Positions 8,038 to 17,334 of a DNA stretch of 64,000 bases are shown here, one piece after another. Position numbers and translations under genes: made by a program. Source of the DNA: Paraburkholderia terricola (GTDB lineage: Bacteria; Pseudomonadota; Gammaproteobacteria; Burkholderiales; Burkholderiaceae); NCBI RefSeq assembly GCF_900142195.1, contig NZ_FRAB01000041.1, positions 1 to 64,000 on the forward strand. The letters run 5' to 3'. Within the stretch, counting starts at the first letter, position 1, and every line of letters begins with the position of its first letter. A model generated the notes under the pieces. It did not search any database and was not told the origin of the DNA. It saw nothing but the letters and a program-made list of their open reading frames with translations.

Positions 8038-8751
8038 ATGAACGACATGAACGTGTTACTCGAAGAAACCATCCCCGGCGGCGGCCACGCATCGCTGATC
8101 GTCAAGCGCGGCCAATCGTTGCGAATCACCGACCTGCGCGGCGGCGCGAACGTCAGCGTCATGCTGGTCAACGCCGCCGAGAAGAGCGAACGGCTCAACC
8201 TGCCCGATACGCTCAAGTGCCAGCACACGGCGAAGCTCACCGCCGGTCATTGCCTGTACTCCGACATGGGCTGCGTGCTCGCCGCGATCGTCGCGGACAC
8301 CTGCGGCTGGCACGACAGCATCGGCGGCGTATCGAACGCCGAGGAAGTGCACGAGCGCTACGGCACGGGCCGCTATCAGGAACTGCGCAACGCGTTCCAT
8401 CGCAACGGCGCCGACAACCTGCTCGTCGAAATGGGCAAGTGGGGGCTCGGCATTTCCGATCTGCTGATGACGCTCAATCTCTTTAGCCGCGTCGACGTCA
8501 CACATGCGGGCGCCTTGAATTTCGTGCCCGGCAATTCGAAGGCGGGCGACTACGTCGAACTGTATGCGCCGATGAACACGCTCGTCGTGCTGACCGCGAT
8601 CCAGCACCCGCTCGATCCCGATCCGCATTACGCGCCCAAGCCGGTCAAGCTCACGTTGAGCCATGCGTCGCCCGACGTCGCCGAGCTGTGCCGCACGTCC
8701 TGCGACGAAAACGTGCGCGGGTTCATCAACACCGAACGTTTCTTTCTTTGA
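8038..8751 (+). CDS. urea-carboxylase-associated family protein; carboxyguanidine deiminase subunit (larger)
   Basis: A 237-residue soluble protein of the DUF1989 / urea-carboxylase-associated family. Visible conserved segments are GQSLRITDLRGGANVSV, SDMGCVLAAIVADTCGWHDS and TLNLFSRVDV. The two paralogues in this operon share the pattern ADTCG-x-HD and a late KYVEL/DYVELYAP strand, so they probably form a hetero-oligomer. Work on this family reassigned such pairs from urea metabolism to carboxyguanidine deiminase (CgdAB), which turns carboxyguanidine into allophanate and ammonia. I have not decided which of the two is CgdA and which is CgdB. Confidence 0.82.
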   Translation: MNDMNVLLEETIPGGGHASLIVKRGQSLRITDLRGGANVSVMLVNAAEKSERLNLPDTLKCQHTAKLTAGHCLYSDMGCVLAAIVADTCGWHDSIGGVSNAEEVHERYGTGRYQELRNAFHRNGADNLLVEMGKWGLGISDLLMTLNLFSRVDVTHAGALNFVPGNSKAGDYVELYAPMNTLVVLTAIQHPLDPDPHYAPKPVKLTLSHASPDVAELCRTSCDENVRGFINTERFFL

Positions 8752-8765
8752 CGGGAGCCGACATC

Positions 8766-9407
8766 ATGACGAACACGCTGACGCTCAGCGACAAGCGCCC
8801 CGAACAGGCGGTGTTTCGCGAGACGCTCGCGGCCGGCGAACCCTGGCTGCACGAACTGCGCGCCGGACAGACGCTGCGCATTCTCGATCTCGAAGGCAAT
8901 CAGGCAGTCGATACGCTGTTCTATAGCCTCGCCGATCCGCGCGAACGCTTCGACCCGCAACGCACGTTGCGCCGGCAGGGAAGCCTTTATCTCACGACGG
9001 GCACGGTGCTGTATTCGAACCTCGGCAAACCGATGCTCACGATCGTCGCCGACACGTGCGGCCGTCACGATACGCTCGGCGGCGCGTGCGCGCAGGAAAG
9101 CAACACCGTGCGCTACGCGCTGGAAAAGCGCTACATGCATAGCTGCCGGGACAACTACCTGCGTGCCTGCGCGCACGACGGCCGCCTGTCGAAGCGCGAT
9201 ATCGGCGCGAACATCAACTTCTTCATGAATGTGCCGGTGACCTCGGAAGGCGGTCTCACGTTCGAGGACGGCATTTCTGCGCCGGGCAAGTACGTCGAAC
9301 TGCGCGCGGAAATGGACGTCATCGTGCTGATTTCCAACTGCCCGCAACTGAACAATCCGTGCAACGCCTACAACCCCACGCCCGCGGAGTTGCTGATATG
9401 GAACTGA
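8766..9407 (+). CDS. urea-carboxylase-associated family protein; carboxyguanidine deiminase subunit (smaller)
   Basis: A 213-residue paralogue of the preceding gene, starting MTNTLTLSDKRPEQ at 8766. A GGGAG ribosome site at 8753-8757 supports this start over the upstream ATG at 8688, which lies inside the previous gene. Conserved stretches are LRILDLEGNQAVDTLFYS, TIVADTCGRHDTLGGAC and NINFFMNVPV. It is inferred to act with its paralogue on the product of the carboxylase to release ammonia. A 15-bp gap and the shared direction indicate co-translation. Confidence 0.82.
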   Translation: MTNTLTLSDKRPEQAVFRETLAAGEPWLHELRAGQTLRILDLEGNQAVDTLFYSLADPRERFDPQRTLRRQGSLYLTTGTVLYSNLGKPMLTIVADTCGRHDTLGGACAQESNTVRYALEKRYMHSCRDNYLRACAHDGRLSKRDIGANINFFMNVPVTSEGGLTFEDGISAPGKYVELRAEMDVIVLISNCPQLNNPCNAYNPTPAELLIWN

Positions 9408-9502
9408 AGCGCATCCGCCTTTGGCTCTACTACGTGCTGCTGGTCCGTTCCGGCCGCTGCTGCACGCTCACGCGCGAACAACTCACGCACGCGGGGCGCT
9501 GA
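9398..9502 (+). CDS. possible 34-residue small protein between deiminase and carboxylase genes
   Basis: ATG 9398 overlaps the end of the preceding gene by 10 bp and reads 34 codons (MELKRIRLWLYYVLLVRSGR, then CCTLTREQLTHAGR) to TGA at 9500-9502. The first half is basic with a short hydrophobic stretch, and the middle has a Cys-Cys pair. I recognise no family, and it could simply be leader sequence before the carboxylase. It is listed because the overlap is the sort seen in coupled genes. Confidence 0.25.
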   Translation: MELKRIRLWLYYVLLVRSGRCCTLTREQLTHAGR

Positions 9503-9592
9503 CGCGTACCTGTGCCGTGCATGCTGCCGCGGACGACCCCGGCATGCATCTCCCACGTGGCGGGACGACCCGCCGATGAATCCAGTCATCTC

Positions 9593-12500
9593 ATGTTCGA
9601 GAAAATCCTGATCGCCAATCGCGGCGCCATTGCGTGCCGCATTCTCAGAACGCTGCGTGAACTCGAGGTAACCGGGGTCGCCGTGTATGCGGAAGCGGAT
9701 CGCGCGAGCCTGCATGTGAGCGAGGCGCCCATCGCGCACGCGCTCGGCGACGGTCCCGCGTCGGCCACCTATCTCGACATCGACAAGATCCTCGACATCG
9801 CGCGCCGCGAGGGCGTTCAGGCGATTCATCCGGGCTACGGGTTTCTCTCGGAGAACGCGGCTTTCGGCGAAGCGTGCGAAGCGGCGGGCATCGCGTTCAT
9901 CGGACCGACGCCCGAGCAGTTGCGCGCGTTCGGCCTCAAGCACACGGCCCGCGCCATCGCCGCAAAAGAGCGGATACCGATGCTGGAGGGCACCGGCCTG
10001 CTCGACGATCTGCGCGCCGCGCTCGCGGCGGCCGCGGCGATCGGTTATCCGGTGATGCTGAAAAGCACGGCGGGCGGGGGCGGGATCGGCATGCGGGTGT
10101 GCTGGAACGCCGACGAACTCGGCGCGCATTTCGACGCGGTCAAGCGCCTCGGTCAGAACAACTTCAGCGACGCCGGCGTGTTCCTCGAAAAATACATCGA
10201 GCGGGCGCGGCATCTGGAAGTGCAGGTATTCGGCGACGGCCGCGGCGACGTGATCGCGCTCGGCGTGCGCGACTGCTCGGTGCAGCGGCGCAACCAGAAA
10301 GTACTCGAGGAGACGCCTGCGCCCGGTTTGCCGGACGGCATGTCGCAAGCCTTGTGCGAGGCCGCGATCAAGCTCGCGAAAGCGGTGCATTACCGCTCCG
10401 CCGGCACGGTGGAATTCGTCTACGACAGCCTCGCGCGGCAATTCTATTTTCTCGAAGTGAATACGCGCCTCCAGGTCGAGCATGGCGTGACCGAACAGGT
10501 GTGGGGCGTGGACCTGGTGCGCTGGATGATCGAACTGGCGGCCGGCACGCTCGCGCCGTTGCACGAGCTCGCGGCGGGTCTGAAGCCGCACGGTCACGCG
10601 ATCCAGGCGCGGCTCTATGCCGAGGATCCGGGCCGCGACTTCAAGCCGAGTCCGGGCCTGCTGACCGACGTTGCGTTTCCTCCCGCCGAGGGCCGCGCGC
10701 TGCGCATCGATACGTGGATCGATGCGGGTTGCGACGTGCCGCCTTATTTCGATCCGCTGCTGGCGAAGCTGATCGCCTGGGCGGCGACGCGCGACCAGGC
10801 CCGCCACGCGCTCGCGGACGCCTTGGGGAACACGCGCCTCTATGGCATCGAGACGAACCGCGACTACCTGCGCCAGATTCTCGACGACCGGCCCTTCGCG
10901 TCCGGCGAGCCGTGGACGCGCTGCCTCGAAGGGCTCGCCTATCGGGCGAGCACGGTCGAAGTCGTCAGCGGCGGCCGGCAGACTACCGTGCAGGATCATC
11001 CGGGGCGGCTCGGTTACTGGGCCGTCGGCATTCCGCCGTCGGGTCCGATGGACGATCGCGCGTTGCGGCTCGGCAACCGGCTGCTGGGCAACGCCACCGA
11101 TGCCGCCGCGCTCGAAATCACGATGAGCGGACCGATCCTGCGTTTCAACACGGATGCGGTCGTCGCCGTGACGGGCGCGAGTTTGCCGCTGACGCTCGAC
11201 GATATCGAACAGCCTTTGAACACCGCGCTGTTCGTCGCCGCCGGCTCGACGCTCGCGCTCGGCACGATACGCGGCGCGGGCGCGCGTGCGTATCTGTGCG
11301 TGCGCGGCGGCTTCGATGTCGCCGTGTATCTCGGCAGCCGCAGCACGTTCACGCTGGGCCAGTTCGGCGGCCACGGCGGCCGAGCGCTGCGCGCCGGCGA
11401 CGTGCTGCATCTTCAGCCGTTGCGGGACAAGCGTGCGGGCGCTGCGCTCGCCCACGTCCCGGCGCTGGCGGCGGTGCGTACGCTGCGCGTGATCTATGGT
11501 CCGCACGGCGCGCCCGAATACTTCAGTCCGCGTTATATCGAACGGTTTTTCGACACCGAATGGGAGATCCATTTCAACTCCAGCCGCACCGGCGTACGCC
11601 TGATCGGACCGAAGCCGGAGTGGTCGCGCGAGGACGGCGGCGAGGCGGGCTTGCATCCGTCGAACATTCACGACAACCCGTATGCGGTCGGCGCCGTCGA
11701 TTTCACCGGCGACATGCCGGTGATCCTCGGACCCGATGGTCCGAGCCTGGGCGGCTTCGTGTGCCCGGTGACGATCATCGAGGCCGATCTGTGGCAGATC
11801 GGCCAGTTGAAGGCCGGTGACAAGCTGCGCTTCGTGCCGGTCCAGATCGCCGAGGCGCGCGAGGCGATGCGCCGGCGCGAGCACGAACTGCGGACGCTCG
11901 AATGCGACGCGGAAGCGGCACAAGCGGCACAACCCGCCGCCACACCGCACGCGCCCCTCACGTCGCCGATCGTCCTCGATACCGGCGCGGATCGCGAGCG
12001 CCTGGTCGCGCGCGTGTCGGGCGATACGCATCTGCTGCTCGAAATCGGTCCCACCGAACTCGATCTCGTGCTGCGTTTCCGCGGTCATGCGCTGATGCAG
12101 TCGCTGCAAGCGCTGGCGTTGCCGGGCGTGATCGATCTGACGCCGGGTATCCGTTCGCTGCAGATTCACTATCGGCCCGACAGCCTGCCGCTCGCGCGCT
12201 TGCTCGCGATCGTCGAGCGCGCATGGCAGGACGTGCTGTTGCAGAAGGACTTGCGCGTGCCGTCGCGCATCGTGCATTTGCCGCTGTCGTGGGACGATCC
12301 CGCGTGCCGGCTCGCGATCGACAAATACATGACGACGGTGCGCAACGATGCGCCCTGGTGTCCGAGCAACCTCGAGTTCATCCGCCGCATCAACGACCTC
12401 GATTCGATCGACGCGGTCAAACGGATCGTCTTCGACGCCAGCTATCTGGTGATGGGGCTCGGCGACGTGTATCTCGGCGCGCCGGTCGCCACGCCGCTCG

Positions 12501-13210
12501 ATCCGCGTCACCGGCTCGTGACGACCAAGTACAACCCCGCGCGCACGTGGACGGCGGAGAACTCGGTGGGGATCGGCGGCGCGTATCTGTGCGTGTACGG
12601 CATGGAGGGGCCGGGCGGTTATCAGTTCGTCGGCCGCACGCTGCAGATGTGGAATCGCTATCGCGACTTCGCGGATTTTGCGGGGCGGCCGTACCTGCTG
12701 CGCTTCTTCGATCAGATCCGTTTTTACGAAGTCAGCGCCGACGAACTGCTGCGCATCCGCGCGGATTTTCCGCTCGGCCGATACCCGCTGAAAATCGACG
12801 AGAGCGTGCTGTCGCTGGCGGACTATCAAGCGTTTCTTGCGCGCGAAGCCGCCGGCATCCAGGACTTCCGCGCGCGTCAGCAAGCCGCGTTTCAGACCGA
12901 ACGCGAGCGCTGGCGCGAAGCCGGGACAACGGAAGCGTCCTTCGATGCGCCTATCGCCGAGGGCGCCGAACCGGCGCCGCTGAAAGACGGCGAAGTGGCG
13001 GTCGAGAGCGAGATCGCCGGCCGCCTGTGGCAGGTGAGAGCGGCGTCGGGCGACACCGTCGCGGCGGGCGACGTGCTGCTCGTGATCGAGTCGATGAAGA
13101 TGGAGATTGCCGTGTGCGCGCCGTGTGCGGGAACCGTCGGCGAGATTCATGTGGCGCCTGGCTCGCCGGTGCGCGCGGGGCAGCGTGTCGCCGTCATCGA
13201 ACGTATTTGA
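9593..13210 (+). CDS. biotin-dependent urea/guanidine carboxylase
   Basis: A 1205-residue single-chain carboxylase, the usual length for bacterial urea carboxylase. The biotin carboxylase domain fills about residues 1-450 (start FEKILIANRGAIACRI, ATP-grasp segment KSTAGGGGIGMRV, EVNTRLQVEHGVTE). The carboxyltransferase region made of KipA/KipI-like halves follows (about 470-1080; VQDHPGRLGYWAVGIPPSGP and TKYNPARTWTAENSVGIGGA are typical). The C-terminal biotinyl domain has ESMKM with the biotin-accepting Lys1169. Behind a guanidine-I riboswitch and beside CgdAB-type genes, guanidine is the probable substrate, giving carboxyguanidine; urea remains possible. The start at 9593 was chosen because the conserved MFEKILIANRG begins there. 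Confidence 0.92.
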   Translation: MFEKILIANRGAIACRILRTLRELEVTGVAVYAEADRASLHVSEAPIAHALGDGPASATYLDIDKILDIARREGVQAIHPGYGFLSENAAFGEACEAAGIAFIGPTPEQLRAFGLKHTARAIAAKERIPMLEGTGLLDDLRAALAAAAAIGYPVMLKSTAGGGGIGMRVCWNADELGAHFDAVKRLGQNNFSDAGVFLEKYIERARHLEVQVFGDGRGDVIALGVRDCSVQRRNQKVLEETPAPGLPDGMSQALCEAAIKLAKAVHYRSAGTVEFVYDSLARQFYFLEVNTRLQVEHGVTEQVWGVDLVRWMIELAAGTLAPLHELAAGLKPHGHAIQARLYAEDPGRDFKPSPGLLTDVAFPPAEGRALRIDTWIDAGCDVPPYFDPLLAKLIAWAATRDQARHALADALGNTRLYGIETNRDYLRQILDDRPFASGEPWTRCLEGLAYRASTVEVVSGGRQTTVQDHPGRLGYWAVGIPPSGPMDDRALRLGNRLLGNATDAAALEITMSGPILRFNTDAVVAVTGASLPLTLDDIEQPLNTALFVAAGSTLALGTIRGAGARAYLCVRGGFDVAVYLGSRSTFTLGQFGGHGGRALRAGDVLHLQPLRDKRAGAALAHVPALAAVRTLRVIYGPHGAPEYFSPRYIERFFDTEWEIHFNSSRTGVRLIGPKPEWSREDGGEAGLHPSNIHDNPYAVGAVDFTGDMPVILGPDGPSLGGFVCPVTIIEADLWQIGQLKAGDKLRFVPVQIAEAREAMRRREHELRTLECDAEAAQAAQPAATPHAPLTSPIVLDTGADRERLVARVSGDTHLLLEIGPTELDLVLRFRGHALMQSLQALALPGVIDLTPGIRSLQIHYRPDSLPLARLLAIVERAWQDVLLQKDLRVPSRIVHLPLSWDDPACRLAIDKYMTTVRNDAPWCPSNLEFIRRINDLDSIDAVKRIVFDASYLVMGLGDVYLGAPVATPLDPRHRLVTTKYNPARTWTAENSVGIGGAYLCVYGMEGPGGYQFVGRTLQMWNRYRDFADFAGRPYLLRFFDQIRFYEVSADELLRIRADFPLGRYPLKIDESVLSLADYQAFLAREAAGIQDFRARQQAAFQTERERWREAGTTEASFDAPIAEGAEPAPLKDGEVAVESEIAGRLWQVRAASGDTVAAGDVLLVIESMKMEIAVCAPCAGTVGEIHVAPGSPVRAGQRVAVIERI

Positions 13211-13235
13211 ATTGGACCATTCGGGGAACCCACTC

Positions 13236-15047
13236 ATGTCTTCATTCGATTTGCGCCTCTCCACGCTGCGCGCCGCCTACCGCGCGAAGACGCTCACGCC
13301 GCGCCAACTGATCGGCGATCTGCTGGCGAAAGCCGCGGCGCTCGATCCCGAGTTTCATCTGTTCATCCGCCTTCTGGACGACGCCGAACTCGCGCCCTAC
13401 CTGGACTGGCTGGACACCCAGCAGATCGATGCATTGCCGCTCTACGGCATTCCGTTCGCCATCAAGGACAACATCGATCTCGCCGGCATTCCGACCACGG
13501 CGGCGTGTCCGGCGTTCGCCTATATGCCGGCGGAATCGGCGACGCTCGTCGCGCAGTTGATCGCACTGGGCGCCGTGCCGCTCGGCAAGACCAATCTCGA
13601 CCAGTTCGCCACCGGCCTGAACGGCACGCGCTCGCCCTACGGCAAGTGCCGCAACAGCGTGCATCCCGACTATCCGTCGGGCGGATCGAGCGCGGGCTCG
13701 TCGCTGGCGGTCGCGCTGGGCCTCGCGAGCTTCGCGCTCGGCACCGACACTGCCGGCTCCGGCCGCGTGCCCGCGGGACTGAACAACCTCGTCGGACTGA
13801 AGGCGACCAGGGGATTGCTGTCGACGGCCGGCGTCGTGCCGGCCTGCCGCACGCTCGATTGCGTGACGTACTTCACGGCCACCGCGCACGAGGCCAGCGA
13901 ACTGCTCGCGCTGACCGCGCGGCCCGATCCGCGCGATGCCTACAGCCGAAGGAATCCGCAGTGGAACGACGCACGCGCGTTCGGCACGCCGACGAAGTTC
14001 CGCTTCGGCGTGCCGTCGGCACTCTATTTCGCGGACTGCGCGGAAAGCCCCGCGCTGTTCGCAGCGGCGCGCGCGATACTCGAGGCGGCGGGCGGTGAAG
14101 CCGTCGACATCGACTTCGCGCCTTTCGTCGAAGCGGCAAAACTGCTCTATGAAGGTCCGTGGGTCGCGGAGCGGTACAGCGTCGCGGGCGAGTTGCTGGA
14201 GGCCGACGCGGATGCGGTGCTGCCGGTCATTCGCGACGTGCTGGCGCGCGCACCGGGCGCGAGCGCTGTCGAACTCTTTCGCGCGCAATACCGCCTGCAG
14301 GCGTTGAAGGCTGTCTGCGATGCCGCGCTCGAACCCTTGGACTTCGTGCTCACGCCGACGTATCCGCGGCCCGTCACGCTGGCGGAACTGGAGCGCGACC
14401 CGATCGGGCCGAACTCGCTGCTCGGCTACTACACGAACTTCATGAACCTGCTCGACTATGCGGCCGTCGCGACGCCGACCGCGTTCATGGCGAACGGCTT
14501 GCCGTGGGGCGTGACCGTGTTCGGCCGCGCGTTCACGGATCAGTATCTGTTGAGCGTGGCCGATACGTTGCAGCGCATGAGCGGTGTCGCATGCGTCGGG
14601 CACGGCAAGCCCGATACCGATACGAGCGAGCGCTCGGCGGCGCTCAACGATCGGGTGCGCGTCGCGGTGTGCGGCGCGCATATGCAGGGTTTGCCGCTCA
14701 ATCGTGAACTGGTCTGCCGCGGCGCACGCCTGATAGCGGCGACGCACACAGCGCCGAATTACCGGTTGGCCGCGCTGGCCGCCACGCCGGGCGGTACGAG
14801 TCGGCCCGGTATGTGGCGAGTGCCGGACGGCGGCAGGGCGATCGCGGTGGAGGTCTGGGAGATGCCGAGCCTGGAGTTGGGTTCGTTCGTCGCGACCATT
14901 CCCTCTCCGCTTGCGCTGGGGAAGGTTGAACTGGCGAATGGCGAGTGGGTCACCGGCTTCGTGTGCGAAAGTTTCGGGGTGGACTCCGGGACCGACATTA
15001 CCGGGTTCGGCGGTTGGCGCGCGTGGCTTGCCGGTGAGCGCGCATGA
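13236..15047 (+). CDS. atzF: allophanate hydrolase
   Basis: A 603-residue enzyme made of an N-terminal amidase-signature domain (about 1-440) and the C-terminal allophanate-hydrolase domain (about 450-603). The Ser-cisSer-Lys triad is complete: Lys77 in FAIKDNID, Ser151 in PSGGSSAGSS and Ser175 in GTDTAGSGRVPAG, spaced as in other amidase-signature enzymes. It cleaves allophanate to two ammonia and two CO2, the last step after the deiminase. GGGGAAC precedes the ATG. It lies 25 bp behind the carboxylase and closes the operon. No strong terminator was seen in the 34 bp before the convergent galE. The gene symbol follows the family, not a proven orthologue. Confidence 0.9.
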   Translation: MSSFDLRLSTLRAAYRAKTLTPRQLIGDLLAKAAALDPEFHLFIRLLDDAELAPYLDWLDTQQIDALPLYGIPFAIKDNIDLAGIPTTAACPAFAYMPAESATLVAQLIALGAVPLGKTNLDQFATGLNGTRSPYGKCRNSVHPDYPSGGSSAGSSLAVALGLASFALGTDTAGSGRVPAGLNNLVGLKATRGLLSTAGVVPACRTLDCVTYFTATAHEASELLALTARPDPRDAYSRRNPQWNDARAFGTPTKFRFGVPSALYFADCAESPALFAAARAILEAAGGEAVDIDFAPFVEAAKLLYEGPWVAERYSVAGELLEADADAVLPVIRDVLARAPGASAVELFRAQYRLQALKAVCDAALEPLDFVLTPTYPRPVTLAELERDPIGPNSLLGYYTNFMNLLDYAAVATPTAFMANGLPWGVTVFGRAFTDQYLLSVADTLQRMSGVACVGHGKPDTDTSERSAALNDRVRVAVCGAHMQGLPLNRELVCRGARLIAATHTAPNYRLAALAATPGGTSRPGMWRVPDGGRAIAVEVWEMPSLELGSFVATIPSPLALGKVELANGEWVTGFVCESFGVDSGTDITGFGGWRAWLAGERA

Positions 15048-15081
15048 CGCGCGCGTGGGCCGGCAAGCCGTTCCTGTCAGG

Positions 15082-16104
15082 TCACACGAAGCCGCTCGGA
15101 TTCGACGACTGCCAGCGCCAATGGTCCGCGCACATCCGCTCGATGCCGAACTGCGCGCGCCAGCCGAGGATTTTCTCGGCCGCCGCCGGATCGGCGAAAC
15201 ACGAGGCCACGTCGCCGGGGCGGCGCGCGACGATCTCGTACGGCACCGGCTTGCCCGAGGCTTTTTCGAACGAGCGCACCACGTCCAGCACGCTATAGCC
15301 CTGGCCCGTGCCGAGATTCACCACGAAGCTCGCATCCTGGGTGACGAGCGCGTCGAGCGCGGCCAGATGCCCGCGTGCGAGATCGACCACATGAATGTAG
15401 TCGCGCACGCCCGTGCCGTCCGGCGTTTCGTAATCGCCGCCGAACACGCGCAACTTCTCCAGCTTGCCGACCGCCACTTGCGCGACATAGGGCATCAGGT
15501 TGTTCGGAATGCCGGCGGGGTCCTCGCCGATCAAGCCGCTCTCGTGCGCGCCGACCGGGTTGAAGTAGCGCAGCGTCGCGATCCGCCAGGAGGGATCGGC
15601 CACTTCGAGATCGCGCAACACCTGCTCCGCGATCAGCTTCGACTGGCCATAAGGGTTGGTGGCCGACAGCGGAAACGACTCGTCGATCGGCGAGCTTTTC
15701 GGCACGCCGTACACCGTGGCCGACGAACTGAACACGAACTGCTTGACGTTGCGATCGCGCATCACGCCGAGCAAGGCCAGCAAACTGCCGACGTTGTTGC
15801 TGTAGTACTCGATCGGCTTCGCCACCGACTCGCCCACCGCCTTGAGCGCGGCGAAGTGAATCGCGCCCGTGATCGGATGCGCGTCGAAAATGCGGTTGAG
15901 CGCCGCTTCGTCGCGCGCGTCCGCTTCGTAAAAGCTCACCGCGCGGCCGGTGATCTGCTCCACGCGCCGCAGCGATTCGCGGTTGCTGTTCACGAGATTG
16001 TCGATTACCACGGCGTCGTAACCGCCGTTCAGCAGTTCGACACAGGTGTGCGAGCCGATGAAGCCCGCGCCGCCCGTTACCAGAATCGTGCCCTTCGTGG
16101 TCAT
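15082..16104 (-). CDS. galE: UDP-glucose 4-epimerase
   Basis: A 340-residue short-chain dehydrogenase-like epimerase. The NAD-binding motif TGGAGFIGSH is at the N-terminus, the catalytic Ser region is FSSSATVYG, and the Tyr-Lys pair is in NPYGQSKL. The length and the signature around NPVGAHESGLIGEDP are those of GalE. It interconverts UDP-glucose and UDP-galactose, supplying galactose for the surface glycan built by the co-directional transferases upstream. It lies 12 bp after the glycosyltransferase gene, so it is probably the last gene of that operon. Confidence 0.93.
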   Translation of the reverse strand: MTTKGTILVTGGAGFIGSHTCVELLNGGYDAVVIDNLVNSNRESLRRVEQITGRAVSFYEADARDEAALNRIFDAHPITGAIHFAALKAVGESVAKPIEYYSNNVGSLLALLGVMRDRNVKQFVFSSSATVYGVPKSSPIDESFPLSATNPYGQSKLIAEQVLRDLEVADPSWRIATLRYFNPVGAHESGLIGEDPAGIPNNLMPYVAQVAVGKLEKLRVFGGDYETPDGTGVRDYIHVVDLARGHLAALDALVTQDASFVVNLGTGQGYSVLDVVRSFEKASGKPVPYEIVARRPGDVASCFADPAAAEKILGWRAQFGIERMCADHWRWQSSNPSGFV

Positions 16105-16116
16105 TCTGTTGCTCCG

Positions 16117-17265
16117 TTAAAGTAAAACGCCCGTCATTTTTTGCACCAGGTCCTTGTACGTCTCGACGACCACGCGTTCGTCGAATTCTTCCGCGACTTT
16201 CTTGCGGCCGCGTTCAGCCATTGCGCGGCGCTCGGCGCCGCTCATGTCGAGCATCCGCGCGAGCCGCGCCGCGAGACTTTCCGCGTTGCGCACCTCGCAC
16301 AGCAATCCGTTGACGCCGTCGGTCACCACTTCGCGGCAGCCCGGCACGTCGGTCGCGACGATGGGCCGGCCCATCGCCGACGCTTCCATCAGCGTGCGCG
16401 GCACGCCTTCGCGGTACGACGGCAAGACGACGCAATCCGCCTCGGCGATGACAGGCCGCACGTCGTGCGCCTCGCCGAGATAGTCGATGATGCCTTCCTG
16501 TTGCCACGCCGCGACTTCGGCGTGCGTGATCGCGCTCGGATTGTCGACGCCCACCGGACCGAGCAGTTGGAACCGCGCGTGCGGATAACGTTCACGCAAG
16601 CGCCGCGCGGCTTCCACGTATTCGCCGACGCCCTTGTCCCACAACAGCCGGCCGATCAGCACGAACCTGAATTCGGCGCGCTCGGGCAAGGGCGTGAAGG
16701 CGAATTGCTCCAGATCGACGCCTTCCCCATGCAACAGCCGCGCACGCTCAGGATGCACCAACAAATTCTGCTCGACAAACGCTCTCTGATCGTCGCGATT
16801 CAAAAACCAGATTTCGCGCGGGAAACGGAACGCGAAACGATACAGCTTCTTGGCGACCTGCGCGGCGCGGCTGTGCTGGATGAATACGTAGCCGAGGCCG
16901 GTAGTCACCGCAACCGACTGCACGCCCGCGAGCTTCGCCGCGATCGAGCCGTAGATGTTCGGCTTGATCGTGTAGTGAAACACCACGTGCGGGCGGATGG
17001 TCCGGTATTGCCGGTAGAGCGCGACCAGCGTGCGCAGGTCGTCGCGCGGATTGGTGCCTTTCGACGCCACCGGCAATTCGATGCAGCGGCAGCCCATTGC
17101 CGTGAGCAGCTCGAACGTGCGATCGCGCGGCGCGAGCACCGTCACGTCGACGCCGCGCCCCACCAGCATGCGAATCAGCCCTTGCCGATACGTATAGATT
17201 GCCCAGGCGGTGTTACACACGAGTGTAATGCGCAGCGCGGGCGTCGACTTCAGGACAGGCTTCAT
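16117..17265 (-). CDS. GT-B glycosyltransferase (GT4/family 1 group)
   Basis: About 382 residues. The N-terminal Rossmann half starts RITLVCNTAWAIYTYRQG. HYTIKPNIYGSIAAKLAG is a segment common in O-antigen and capsule transferases. The C-terminal donor domain has LIGRLLWDKGVGEYVEAARR and the E-x7-E type motif in VLPSYREGVPRTLMEASAMG. The enzyme should add a sugar from a nucleotide donor to a lipid-linked glycan at the inner membrane. The start is uncertain: the ATG at 17265 gives a normal N-terminus, while a GTG at 17331 would add a 22-residue Arg/Pro-rich extension. It lies between a GT2 transferase and galE. Confidence 0.85.
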   Translation of the reverse strand: MKPVLKSTPALRITLVCNTAWAIYTYRQGLIRMLVGRGVDVTVLAPRDRTFELLTAMGCRCIELPVASKGTNPRDDLRTLVALYRQYRTIRPHVVFHYTIKPNIYGSIAAKLAGVQSVAVTTGLGYVFIQHSRAAQVAKKLYRFAFRFPREIWFLNRDDQRAFVEQNLLVHPERARLLHGEGVDLEQFAFTPLPERAEFRFVLIGRLLWDKGVGEYVEAARRLRERYPHARFQLLGPVGVDNPSAITHAEVAAWQQEGIIDYLGEAHDVRPVIAEADCVVLPSYREGVPRTLMEASAMGRPIVATDVPGCREVVTDGVNGLLCEVRNAESLAARLARMLDMSGAERRAMAERGRKKVAEEFDERVVVETYKDLVQKMTGVLL

Positions 17266-17334
17266 GCGGGAACGGGCTCGGCGGTGAATGGGACGGCGAA
17301 TCGGGCGTTGAATGGAGAATGAATCGTTCACGGG

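Noticed and set aside
9368..13264. Nearly 1300-codon open frame antisense to the carboxylase gene
   Set aside because: Very high GC leaves the opposite frame free of stops. The translation is Arg/His/Ala-rich low-complexity, while the plus strand encodes a clear biotin carboxylase.
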